A stretch of DNA of 64,000 bases from Candidatus Phyllobacterium onerii (GTDB lineage Bacteria > Pseudomonadota > Alphaproteobacteria > Rhizobiales > Rhizobiaceae), in contig NZ_JAQMHX010000005.1 of assembly GCF_028331445.1 (NCBI RefSeq), positions 186,001 to 250,000 of the forward strand, read 5' to 3'. The notes beneath the pieces are model-generated. The model was not told the DNA's origin, searched no databases, and saw only the letters and a list, made by a program, of their open reading frames with translations. The position numbers were made by a program, and so were the translations under genes. Shown piece after piece: positions 31,635 to 39,551 of this stretch. Numbering within the stretch: position 1 is the first letter of the stretch; every line of letters begins with the position of its first letter.

Positions 31635-33425
31635 ATGGTTCCTGAACGGCTTTTCCTCGGCGTTGAACAATCGGCAACTGGTCTGAAATGGATCGACCGG
31701 CTGGGGCAACGCGAAGCCAATATCGCGCTGGCGATGGCGCAAAACCACGGCTTTCCGGACTTGGTGACGCGGGTTTTGGCAGGCCGGGGCGTCGGGCTCG
31801 ACGAGGCGGTTGCCTTCATGGAGCCGACGATCAAGAGCCTCATGCCTGATCCTGCTTCGCTGACCGACATGAACAAGGCCGCCGAGCGCATCGCCAGAGC
31901 GATCGCAGCCCGCGAGAAAGTCGCCATTTTTGGTGATTATGACGTGGATGGCGCCTGTTCTTCGGCGATCCTGTCGCGTTTTCTCACGCACTATGGCATT
32001 GCCAACCGGATTTACATCCCGGACCGGATTTTCGAAGGTTACGGCCCCAATCCCACCGCCATGCAGGAACTGGCGCAGCAGGCATCGCTGATCGTCACCG
32101 TGGATTGTGGCACCAACAGCGCGGCGGCGATCACGGCGGCCAAGGACGCCGGTGCCGACGTGGTGGTGCTCGATCACCATCAGGTCGGCGGCGAACTGCC
32201 GGCCGCGGCCCATGCGGTGGTCAATCCCAATCGCGAGGACGATTTGTCAGGGCAGGGCCATCTTTGCGCTGCCGGGGTTGTCTTCCTGACGCTGGTGCAG
32301 ACGTCGCGGGTGCTGCGCGAGCAGCACGTCAACCTGGGCGTTCTCGGCCCGGATCTATTGTCGCTGCTTGACCTCGTGGCGCTTGCGACAGTGTGCGATG
32401 TGGTGCCGCTGAAGGAGCTCAACCGCGCTTTCGTGGTCAAAGGCATACTCGTTGCGCGCGCCCAGCAGAATGCGGGTCTCTCGGCGCTGGCACGGGTGTC
32501 GCGCATTGGCGAGCCGCTAAATGCCTTTCATTTCGCGTACTTAATAGGTCCCCGGATAAATGCTGGCGGGAGGATCGGTGATGCCGGGCTGGGTGCAAGG
32601 CTGCTGACGCTCGACGATCAGAGCGAAGCGATGCGTATTGCCGAAGAACTCGACCGCCTGAATCAGGAACGCCAGGCCATGGAAACCATCATGCTGGAAC
32701 AGGCAGAGGCCGAGGCGATGGTCGAACTCTCCGCCGGGTCCGGACCGGCGGTACTGGTCACCGCCAGCGATGATTGGCATCCCGGCATCGTCGGACTGAT
32801 CGCGGCGCGGCTGAAAGAGCGGACGCGGCGACCGGCCTTCGCGATCGCGTTCAACGCCAATGGTACTGGGAGCGGTTCGGGCCGGTCGATCAATGGTTTT
32901 GACCTCGGAAAACTGGTGCGAAACGCGGTCGAGCAGGGGCTTCTGGTCAAAGGCGGTGGTCACGCGATGGCGGCCGGAATCACCGTGGAACGCAACAAAA
33001 TGGCGGCTTTACGGGCGTTTTTCGAGGAAAGCGCTAGCGAGATGGTCGGCCAATTGCGTGGCAACGCATCGCTTGCCATCGATGGCGCGTTGAGCGCTGC
33101 CGGGGCGACCGTGCCACTCTACGAGACCATGGAAAGGGCGGGTCCCTTTGGCTCCGGACACCCCCAACCAGTGCTGGTTTTGCCGCATCACAGGCTGGTC
33201 GATGCGAGGACGGTCGGCACGAGCCATGTCAAGGCAACGCTGGAGGGTGCGGACGGCAGACGCATCAATGCGATAGCGTTTCGGGCGGTTGGAAGTTCGC
33301 TCGGAGACTTTCTTTTCAAGGAGTTAGGTCAGTCGCTGCATGTGGCTGGGAACCTTGCGCTCAATCACTGGAATGGTTCGACCACCACCCAATTTCGCAT
33401 CCTCGACGCGGCAAAAGCCGTGTGA
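31635..33425 (+). CDS. recJ: Single-stranded-DNA-specific exonuclease RecJ
   Basis: A 596-residue 5'-3' exonuclease of the DHH phosphoesterase family, used in recombination and mismatch repair. Metal-binding motifs are present: FGDYDVDGACSSA (residues about 96-108), the DHH motif in VVVLDHHQVGG (about 176-186), and the DHHA1 signature VKGGGHAMAAG (about 437-447). The C-terminal 130 residues form the OB-like RecJ domain (SGHPQPVLVLPHHRLVDART). Length is usual for RecJ. No good Shine-Dalgarno site precedes the ATG. Confidence 0.95.
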   Translation: MVPERLFLGVEQSATGLKWIDRLGQREANIALAMAQNHGFPDLVTRVLAGRGVGLDEAVAFMEPTIKSLMPDPASLTDMNKAAERIARAIAAREKVAIFGDYDVDGACSSAILSRFLTHYGIANRIYIPDRIFEGYGPNPTAMQELAQQASLIVTVDCGTNSAAAITAAKDAGADVVVLDHHQVGGELPAAAHAVVNPNREDDLSGQGHLCAAGVVFLTLVQTSRVLREQHVNLGVLGPDLLSLLDLVALATVCDVVPLKELNRAFVVKGILVARAQQNAGLSALARVSRIGEPLNAFHFAYLIGPRINAGGRIGDAGLGARLLTLDDQSEAMRIAEELDRLNQERQAMETIMLEQAEAEAMVELSAGSGPAVLVTASDDWHPGIVGLIAARLKERTRRPAFAIAFNANGTGSGSGRSINGFDLGKLVRNAVEQGLLVKGGGHAMAAGITVERNKMAALRAFFEESASEMVGQLRGNASLAIDGALSAAGATVPLYETMERAGPFGSGHPQPVLVLPHHRLVDARTVGTSHVKATLEGADGRRINAIAFRAVGSSLGDFLFKELGQSLHVAGNLALNHWNGSTTTQFRILDAAKAV

Positions 33426-33547
33426 GATCCGAAATTCTTGGTCCAGTTTGAGATTTTTTTGAGTGAGAATCGACGATTCTTGCGTAAGAATCGGTAAAAC
33501 TTATCCTCACTTTTTGCAGATTCGGGTTTCATTTTTTTGCGATCCAT

Positions 33548-33562
33548 GTTCTAGTTTTGTTC
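33548..33562 (+). promoter_or_regulatory. LexA box (alphaproteobacterial SOS box)
   Basis: GTTC TAGTTTT GTTC is an exact match to the GTTC-N7-GTTC LexA site of alphaproteobacteria. It overlaps a perfect 16-base palindrome GTTCTCAGCTGAGAAC at 33559-33574. It lies directly before the Y-family polymerase start, as expected for SOS control. Confidence 0.8.
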
Positions 33563-33582
33563 TCAGCTGAGAACTTGTGACC

Positions 33583-34827
33583 ATGCGTAAACCGACCCAT
33601 ACCGAAAAGCTTTATCTGGATTTTGACAGCTTCTTTGCCAGCGCTGAACAACAGCTCAATCCGGCGCTGCAAGGATGCCCGGTTGCAGTGGTGCCGCTGG
33701 ACTCGCCGCATACGAGTGTCATCGCCGCCAGCCGGCAGGCGAAGCCGTTCGGCATCAAGACGGGGACGAGCGTTGCCGAGGCGAAGCAGAAATGCCCGGA
33801 CATCGTCTTCATCGAGGCACGACCGGACATATACGTAAAGTTGCATAATCGCATCCTTGAGACGATCGAGCGCTGCGTGCCGATCGCCGCCGTCCGCTCC
33901 ATCGACGAGGTCGCTTGCAACCTCTTGCAATCGGAAGCCCGTGACGCGTCGGCACTGGCGGCGCGGATCAAGCGCGCCTTGCATGACGAGATCGGTCCGA
34001 TCCTCACCTGTTCGATCGGCATTTCCGTCAATGAGCTTCTGGCCAAGATCGCGGCGGAAATGGACAAGCCGGATGGCTTCGTGCTGCTGGACCATGCGGA
34101 TCTGCCGGGGCGCCTGTTCGATCTGGAATTGCGCGACTTGCCGGGCATCTCCAAAGGCATGACGGCGCGCCTCGGCGAGGCTGGCGTCAGCGACATCAGG
34201 GGCCTGTGGGACCTCGCGCCGAAGCATGCCCGCGCCATCTGGAACAGCGTCGAAGGCGAGCGCTTCGTTGCAGCGCTGCATGGCTACGCGGTGGAAAAGC
34301 CGGAGACGATCAAGCGCATGTTCGGCCACGGCCGCAACCTGCCACCGGACTGGCGCGCGCCGGAAAAAGTGCTGCAATGCGCAAGGCTGCTGAGCCTGAG
34401 CGCCGCCCGCCGCCTGCGCCGCTCGCATTACCGCGCCGGGGCGATGAGCTATACGGTCGGCGTCAGACGCGACAGCCGCGTGACGCTGGAGGGCCAGTTC
34501 CGCCCGGCGCGCGACGATCATACTTTCCTGAATTGTCTCAATGATTTGCACGCGAATATGATTGCGGCGGGTGAGATGCGCAATATCACCTCGGTCACGG
34601 TGGTGCTGCATGACCTGTCTGCCGAGGACGAGGCGAGCCGCGACCTCTTTGACACCGGCGCGAGTGTGAGGCAGCGCGGCCAGTGGGAACGCGTGTCGGA
34701 CGTGCTCGACAAGATACGCGTGCGGCACGGGTCGAAGGCGCTCAACCTTGGCCCGAACAACGGCCCGGGCAATTATATCGGCTCCAAGATCGCGTTCGGA
34801 CGGATACCGGAAGCGGAAGATTTTTGA
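33583..34827 (+). CDS. Y-family DNA polymerase (DinB-like), SOS-controlled
   Basis: A 414-residue translesion polymerase. The palm motifs are LYLDFDSFFASAEQQ (first catalytic Asp and the steric-gate region) and VRSIDEVAC, the variant of the usual SxDE motif with the catalytic Asp-Glu. The little finger domain follows at about 240-350 and the C-terminus carries no visible beta-clamp motif. I use ATG 33583; a GTG at 33577 is also in frame. Compared with DinB, the motif SIDEVAC replaces the usual S-I-D-E-(A/C), so this belongs to a divergent branch. A LexA box precedes it, consistent with damage induction. Confidence 0.88.
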   Translation: MRKPTHTEKLYLDFDSFFASAEQQLNPALQGCPVAVVPLDSPHTSVIAASRQAKPFGIKTGTSVAEAKQKCPDIVFIEARPDIYVKLHNRILETIERCVPIAAVRSIDEVACNLLQSEARDASALAARIKRALHDEIGPILTCSIGISVNELLAKIAAEMDKPDGFVLLDHADLPGRLFDLELRDLPGISKGMTARLGEAGVSDIRGLWDLAPKHARAIWNSVEGERFVAALHGYAVEKPETIKRMFGHGRNLPPDWRAPEKVLQCARLLSLSAARRLRRSHYRAGAMSYTVGVRRDSRVTLEGQFRPARDDHTFLNCLNDLHANMIAAGEMRNITSVTVVLHDLSAEDEASRDLFDTGASVRQRGQWERVSDVLDKIRVRHGSKALNLGPNNGPGNYIGSKIAFGRIPEAEDF

Positions 34828-34838
34828 GGGGCGTGGTG

Positions 34839-35017
34839 CTTATCTCCCCCCTTGTGGGGGAGAAAGGATTTTCCTGGATTTAGCCTCTTTGCTAAATCCT
34901 TGGAAAATCCAAGAGAGGGGGTAGTTCAGTGAGACAAATCCCCTCTCTGGCGATTTCTAGCACTTAGCAAGGGCTAAGATGCTGAAATCGCTTTCTCTCC
35001 CACAAGGGGAGAGATAA
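34839..35017. repeat. Composite palindromic intergenic element
   Basis: The ends are inverted: TTATCTCCCCCCTTGTGGGG at the left and the complement of TTATCTCTCCCCTTGTGGGA at the right, continuing over about 32 bases with few mismatches. Inside are three hairpins, the largest pairing GGATTTTCC-TGGATTTAGC with GCTAAATCC-TTGGAAAATCC. It starts 12 bases after the polymerase gene and ends about 50 bases before the lipoprotein gene. A non-autonomous, MITE-like or REP-like element is the best description. Confidence 0.75.
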
Positions 35018-35065
35018 CCATGCTAAAGCGGGTGCAAGTCCGAACCCGCACAAGAGGAGACAGAT

Positions 35066-35269
35066 ATGGGTATTGTGAAACTGGCTGCCGCCCTTGTGGC
35101 CTTATCCATGCTTGCCGGCTGCAATAGCACGAGCTCGCGCAACAGCTGGCAGTCCCGTGTGGAAAACTATTTCATGAACCCGGCCCGGTCCTGTGCATCC
35201 GGCTATTATGATTGCACCCTTCGCGACAGCAACAGGACGCACGAACAGACCCACAGCATCCGGCACTGA
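35066..35269 (+). CDS. Small lipoprotein
   Basis: A 67-residue protein with a signal peptide and lipobox LAGC (Cys19), then a polar tail with a C-x6-C pair (CASGYYDC) and a His/Arg-rich end. AGAGGAGA precedes the ATG. No family recognised; small lipoproteins of this kind are common in Brucellaceae. Confidence 0.7.
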   Translation: MGIVKLAAALVALSMLAGCNSTSSRNSWQSRVENYFMNPARSCASGYYDCTLRDSNRTHEQTHSIRH

Positions 35270-35289
35270 TATCATGCGCGATGCGGAGC

Positions 35290-36066
35290 TCAACCCGCCG
35301 GCGGCGGTAGGGCCGCGATCTGTTCCTGCAATCTCAGGAACGGGCCGGGGCTGAGTTCCGCCGGCTGCGTGTAGGGGTTGGAGAACGCGTAGATGAGGAA
35401 CAGGATAACGCCGGTATAGGCGCCGAAAAGTGAGATCAGGATGACATTTCGGCGCGTCGGCGGATAGGAATAATAGGCCACTGCAATGAAGATCATCCCG
35501 GAAATGGCGGCGAACCAGAATATGCCGCTGAGAGCATCGGCAACCGTACTCTCGCGCTTGGTGCGGCTTTCCGAGACAAGGTAAATCCGGTCGAGCATGT
35601 GGTTTCGCAGGCTTTGCTGGCGCGGATTTGTCGGCACCAGATCGAGGATCGCGCGATAGGCTTCATCCCATTGTGTCCAGGCCTCCGGCGAAAGCCGGTT
35701 ATTCCGGCCAAGTTCCGGCCACTCCTTGACGATGACGACGCGGATATAGTCGGAAAGCTCTTTCTGGATCTTCACCTTCTCGGTTTCGCCATAGCGCCCG
35801 GCATCGAAATAGATGTCGGCGATGGCATTGGCCTCGGTGGCGGTCTGAAGCCGGAGTTGCTGGTAGCTGAACATTTCCTGCGCAAAAACCAGCGCCAGTA
35901 TCAGCCCATGCAGGGCGGAGATACGGAAGACGACCGAACTCGCCAGGTCCTTTTCATGGGTCTCATGCTCATTGCCACTCATCCACCGCATGAGGAGATA
36001 GCAGGTAAGCGTCAGCGCGACCGTTCCGCCGACGAAAATGGACCCGATAAACATCCCCAACACCAT
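35290..36066 (-). CDS. DUF4239 (bestrophin-like) membrane protein
   Basis: A 258-residue membrane protein. I start at ATG 36066 (MVLGMFIGSIFVGGTVALTL); the longer frame adds a hydrophilic leader. Four hydrophobic segments: about residues 4-26, 47-66, 176-197 and 205-226, with a helical soluble domain between the second and third (ATEANAIADIYFDAGRYGET, LSDYIRVVIVKEWPEL). This is the DUF4239 layout, sometimes called bestrophin-like. Function unknown, possibly an ion channel by distant analogy. Confidence 0.75.
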   Translation of the reverse strand: MVLGMFIGSIFVGGTVALTLTCYLLMRWMSGNEHETHEKDLASSVVFRISALHGLILALVFAQEMFSYQQLRLQTATEANAIADIYFDAGRYGETEKVKIQKELSDYIRVVIVKEWPELGRNNRLSPEAWTQWDEAYRAILDLVPTNPRQQSLRNHMLDRIYLVSESRTKRESTVADALSGIFWFAAISGMIFIAVAYYSYPPTRRNVILISLFGAYTGVILFLIYAFSNPYTQPAELSPGPFLRLQEQIAALPPPAG

Positions 36067-36204
36067 GCGTGCCTCCCGCCAAACGGTTGGTTCGGTGGTT
36101 GTCGCGCGCGTTGAAAAGCACAAACGCAACGAACCGATACAACCGATGGTATTCCCCGGGGAGCAATGTACGGGGTTTTGGCGGAAACGCTACTGGGATC
36201 AGCC

Positions 36205-36980
36205 TTACGAGCCTATGCCAGCCGCTTCGAGGATGAGTGCCGCCACGGCCTCTGGTTGCGAGATCATGGAAACGTGGCTGGATTCGAGCTCGATCGTTTT
36301 CGCGCCCATGCGTTTTGCCATGAAGCGTTCGAGATCGGGATTGATCGTGCGATCATTCTTGGAGACTGCGTAAAAGCTCGGCTTCGATCGCCATGCGGCT
36401 TGTGTCGTCTTGCCAGCCAGCAGTGCCTTGTTGAAAGGCGCCTGTACGGCAAAGAGAACTTTTGCCTGCTTCTCAGGCACGTCGCCCGCGAAGTCGTGGA
36501 GGAATGCTTGCTCGCTTAGCCGGCCCTCATCGCCATCGAAAACGATGCCAGCAGTGGCCGGGGGTGTCGGATAGGTCTTGGCCAGAGCGGTATAGTCTTC
36601 GCCGGCATCCGGAGCGCGGGCGGCGATATAGACCAGCGCGGAGACGTTCGGATGCACCCCGACTTCCGTGACGATCATTCCGGAAAAAGAATGCCCGACA
36701 AGAACGGTCGGCCCGTCCTGGCGGTCAAGCACCCGCTTGGCAGCGGCAACAGCCTCCGGAAGCGTCGTCAACGGATTTTGCACCGAGGTCACGTTCAACC
36801 CTGCTTCCTGAAGGCGGCCTATGACGTCAACCCAGCAGGAACCGTCCGCGAACAGTCCATGGACAAGCACCACGTTCTTTGCCTTGACGATGTCGTCGGC
36901 GAGCACCGTTTTGGAAGAAGGCCAAGGGCGGCACTTGATGCAAGTGCTGCGGTAAACACACGAAGGGTCATAAGGGTCAT
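36205..36980 (-). pseudogene. Exported alpha/beta hydrolase, frameshifted
   Basis: The main frame (stop at 36205, up to 36906) encodes an alpha/beta hydrolase with VVLVHGLFADGSCW (oxyanion region), the nucleophile elbow VGHSFSGM and a C-terminal ELESSHVSMISQPEAVAA with the catalytic His. Its signal peptide MTLMTLRVFTAALASSAALG is in another frame, starting at ATG 36980. One base in the run near 36909-36912 (TTTT on the forward strand) would restore a single 258-codon gene. Either the gene is broken or the assembly has an error here; without the signal the GTG at 36906 could still give a cytoplasmic product. Similar exported hydrolases are common in rhizobia. Confidence 0.7.
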
Positions 36981-37125
36981 AGCGATTCCTATCCTATCAG
37001 CTGCCGGGGGAATTCTGTCATTACGGCTGCATTCGCTGGAAGGATGGTAGCAGGGATGGACCGTCGGCGAAAATGGCACTGTCAGAAATTACAAAGTTGA
37101 GAGTAAGCTACAGCGTTGTGACGGT

Positions 37126-37845
37126 CTAGGTCGCTATATTGCGAAGCTTAGACAGAACTTTATCCAATGACTTGTATCCTACTATAAGATCAGTCGTCCA
37201 TATCGGCAGATCCGCCAGTGCGGGTATCGTTGTAGCAGCTACAATCGATCTATGAGCAGCTTCACCTCTCAGAGCGGACAGCTGCTCTATTCTGCTTTTA
37301 AAGGTTGGATCGAAAGCGTTGATGTCGACGCCAATCATTGCCAAAAGCTTCAACTGATATTTGAAAGCAATGCCATGATTTCTATTTACGGCTTGTTTAT
37401 AACGTTTATATCCAGCGTTCAGCACATCCGCAATTTCGACTGCAGCGGAAGTCTTAAATGCTTTCGACATTGCGATTCCGAAACCCGGACTCCCAATAAC
37501 AGCAGTCAACGTTGCAAAGTCTTTTTCATGCTTTGTAACTTCCACGAATGGCAATAGGCATAGATGTTTTGCGACACGGTTTATTTTACTCTTGTCATTG
37601 TACAGCTTCACCGCATCGTCAGCGATCTGGATGCATCGATCTTCCATAAACTGTTCACAAGCGGCGGACGTCATTACGGCATAAGCAGCTACAGTATCTT
37701 TCTCTACGTCAGTTAATCTCCCTGGAGTGGCAGGTGCAGGCGGTAAATTAGATGAGAGATAACGCAGGCGAACGTCAAGACTCTTGAATGCGGGCGACAC
37801 CATGGTCAAAACGCTAGTATTGAAGGAGGGTTGAAGGGTAGTCAC
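37126..37845 (-). CDS. HEPN-domain protein (RiboL-PSP / MAE_28990-like), partner of DUF262 protein
   Basis: A 239-residue helical protein. The HEPN nuclease motif R-x4-H is present as Arg193-GEAA-His198 in SALRGEAAHRS, and a typical acidic pair lies in the N-terminal helix at AACEQFMEDR (about residues 61-70). HEPN proteins of this size are usually ribonucleases in defence or toxin systems. The gene starts with GTG 37845, behind GGGG, and overlaps the end of the DUF262 gene by 32 bases, so the two proteins are made together. Base composition is visibly AT-richer than the flanks, which points to acquisition by transfer. Target and trigger are unknown. Confidence 0.72.
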   Translation of the reverse strand: MTTLQPSFNTSVLTMVSPAFKSLDVRLRYLSSNLPPAPATPGRLTDVEKDTVAAYAVMTSAACEQFMEDRCIQIADDAVKLYNDKSKINRVAKHLCLLPFVEVTKHEKDFATLTAVIGSPGFGIAMSKAFKTSAAVEIADVLNAGYKRYKQAVNRNHGIAFKYQLKLLAMIGVDINAFDPTFKSRIEQLSALRGEAAHRSIVAATTIPALADLPIWTTDLIVGYKSLDKVLSKLRNIAT

Positions 37846-38977
37846 GTACCCCAGTGTTTAGGACGGCCTGTAGGGTCTGTCCCCACTGTGTGAACCGCAT
37901 GTTTGTTGCTTCATCAGTCTTCGTAGAGACTTGCAAAGATCGACGGAAGTCATCGTCATGATCACAGAGTGATTTAAACGCGTCTTTTACCGCAGCCGAG
38001 TTTTGTCTGGCAGTATGAGATGTATCGCCGGCGGAAAAATAATAAGTCATAACGTCCATTACAGCTCGGTTTTTTGTCGGTAAGAATCTGTCGCGCTGCC
38101 ACATTTTGAATGCGTCCGGCCCAAAAATAGCAACCGTCGTGGAGATAGATTCTTCGTATTTCGTCCAGGCGTCCTCTATTTGGGGAGCGAGATTTTTCCA
38201 GTGAGCCGTTATGTGTTCAGTAACGTTGTCGAGGAATTGCTTCATATTTCCTGCGTATAAGCTGCCGTATAGGTGAAACCCCAAAAAGCGGGTCGCCAAT
38301 TCCATATCCCTCATACGAAAATCTGGAATTCGTGCAAATATCTGCTGCATTCCAGGCGACGTGGAGGTTTTTTCATCTAGCCAATTTAGAAACGCACCGG
38401 GATAGAGCGCGCGCCTCAACTCCTGAGGTGAAAGTGTAACGCTGTTTTGATTTAACCGAAGAAACAGTAGGTAGAGAAGTTCGTCGGAACCCCAATTCTT
38501 GACTACCGTTGTTCTGACGGTGTGCGATTGAAACGCATCAACGGATCCTTCTAAATCGTCACGGCTTTGCATCTTAGCGTAGGTCAATCCGTCGAGATCT
38601 TGCCTGTACTCGCAGCCCTTCAGAGTTAGCGGACTATCAATATCAAGGCAAAAACGTGCCAGTGAGTTTAGCCGCTGTTTTCCATCGATGACCGCAAATC
38701 GGCCCGGACTTGTTTCTGCGAGAACGATTTGAGGAACAGGAAGGCGCAGGAATAGGCTCTCAATGAACTTGGACATTTTGTCCACTGTCCACGCTATTCG
38801 ACGTTGATAGTTGGGCTGCAAATCGATCTTTTTCCGTTTAAGAAGGTCAACTAGAACGCTAATTGTCCAATCGGTCGGTGCAACTACCATCTCACGAAAA
38901 TCATTGGATTTTATATTGAGGTCGTCCTCTGTTATTTCTCCAACAGAGTCTAGAACGTCGTCTTCTTCCACTGCCAT
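37814..38977 (-). CDS. DUF262 (GmrS-like ParB/Srx fold) protein
   Basis: A 387-residue protein. I start at ATG 38977, which has GGAG six bases before it. The N-terminal 230 residues are a DUF262 domain: IDLQPNYQRRIAWTVDKMSK, FLRLPVPQIVLAET, the signature VIDGKQRLNSLARF, then LFLRLNQNSVTLSPQELRRA. In GmrSD this domain binds nucleotide and the partner domain DUF1524 (HNH) cuts DNA. Here the C-terminal 150 residues are helical with no HNH motif, and the adjacent, overlapping gene encodes a HEPN protein, as if HEPN replaced DUF1524 as effector. The region is AT-rich relative to its neighbours. Confidence 0.78.
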   Translation of the reverse strand: MAVEEDDVLDSVGEITEDDLNIKSNDFREMVVAPTDWTISVLVDLLKRKKIDLQPNYQRRIAWTVDKMSKFIESLFLRLPVPQIVLAETSPGRFAVIDGKQRLNSLARFCLDIDSPLTLKGCEYRQDLDGLTYAKMQSRDDLEGSVDAFQSHTVRTTVVKNWGSDELLYLLFLRLNQNSVTLSPQELRRALYPGAFLNWLDEKTSTSPGMQQIFARIPDFRMRDMELATRFLGFHLYGSLYAGNMKQFLDNVTEHITAHWKNLAPQIEDAWTKYEESISTTVAIFGPDAFKMWQRDRFLPTKNRAVMDVMTYYFSAGDTSHTARQNSAAVKDAFKSLCDHDDDFRRSLQVSTKTDEATNMRFTQWGQTLQAVLNTGVRDYPSTLLQY

Positions 38978-39010
38978 TATTTGCTCCGCATGCTGTTGAA
39001 ATATACGCAC

Positions 39011-39551
39011 GAGTCGAAGGCATGTCTTACTTCATATTTGGCAATCGCACAAAACATTCTACCGTGCGCCATTTTGGAAATTGTATTGAAAGACGCGGCG
39101 CTAGCAGTGAAAGCAAAAGTATTTCCTGACGTGCTTCGCTTCTCAATACTAATAAGATAAATTTTAACTACCGGCACCAGCCCGTCAGCCTCTTGCCTCT
39201 GCATTACCCTTCGCCACGCCGGTGCGATCCAAGCGGCTATGACTGACCTTCCACTTGCCGTCGATCCCGTCGTGACCACCGCAACTTAACAGTTACGTAC
39301 TTGCCGTTTCCTCCAGACACGGGTTCATTGTTTAAAACATTTTTGCGGTGCCGACTGTCATGCATTGCAGCGCTGCAGCTGAGCCGGCGAGGAGGAGCGC
39401 TACAAGAAACCGTCACGGCCAACGTGGTAACTGTCTGTGCCTCGGTCGGGGATTTGCATGAAAACGCTCAGGCGTGGTCGCCGGGATTTTGTGACCGATG
39501 TCCATGCCGATGTTCTAACCTGGTTTTTCAAATCACAAAGGACCTCCCATC
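39011..39551. other. Intergenic region between DUF262 gene and M14-family gene
   Basis: About 540 bases. The left part is AT-rich like the defence genes. At 39185-39268 is a remnant of a PaiB-like gene on the reverse strand. The right part (39290-39540) is of normal composition and contains no frame I can support; it probably carries the promoter for the M14-family gene. Confidence 0.5.
39185..39268 (-). pseudogene. Remnant of a PaiB-like C-terminus
   Basis: Read on the reverse strand the frame gives GIDGKWKVSHSRLDRTGVAK and then GNAEARG before a stop. It parallels the end of the intact PaiB-like protein at 42063-42710, which has EGKWKVSQNRPENDRTGVAD followed by a longer tail. Nothing of the upstream part of the gene is left. 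It marks one edge of the AT-rich defence segment. Confidence 0.6.

Noticed and set aside
33455-33500. Short palindromes after recJ (GAATCGACGATTC and TTCTTGCGTAAGAA) as a terminator or operator
   Set aside because: They lack a T run and match no known site; they may be chance in an AT-rich stretch before the LexA box.
33529-34728. A 399-codon reverse open frame
   Set aside because: Antisense to the Y-family polymerase; sequence typical of a high-GC shadow frame.
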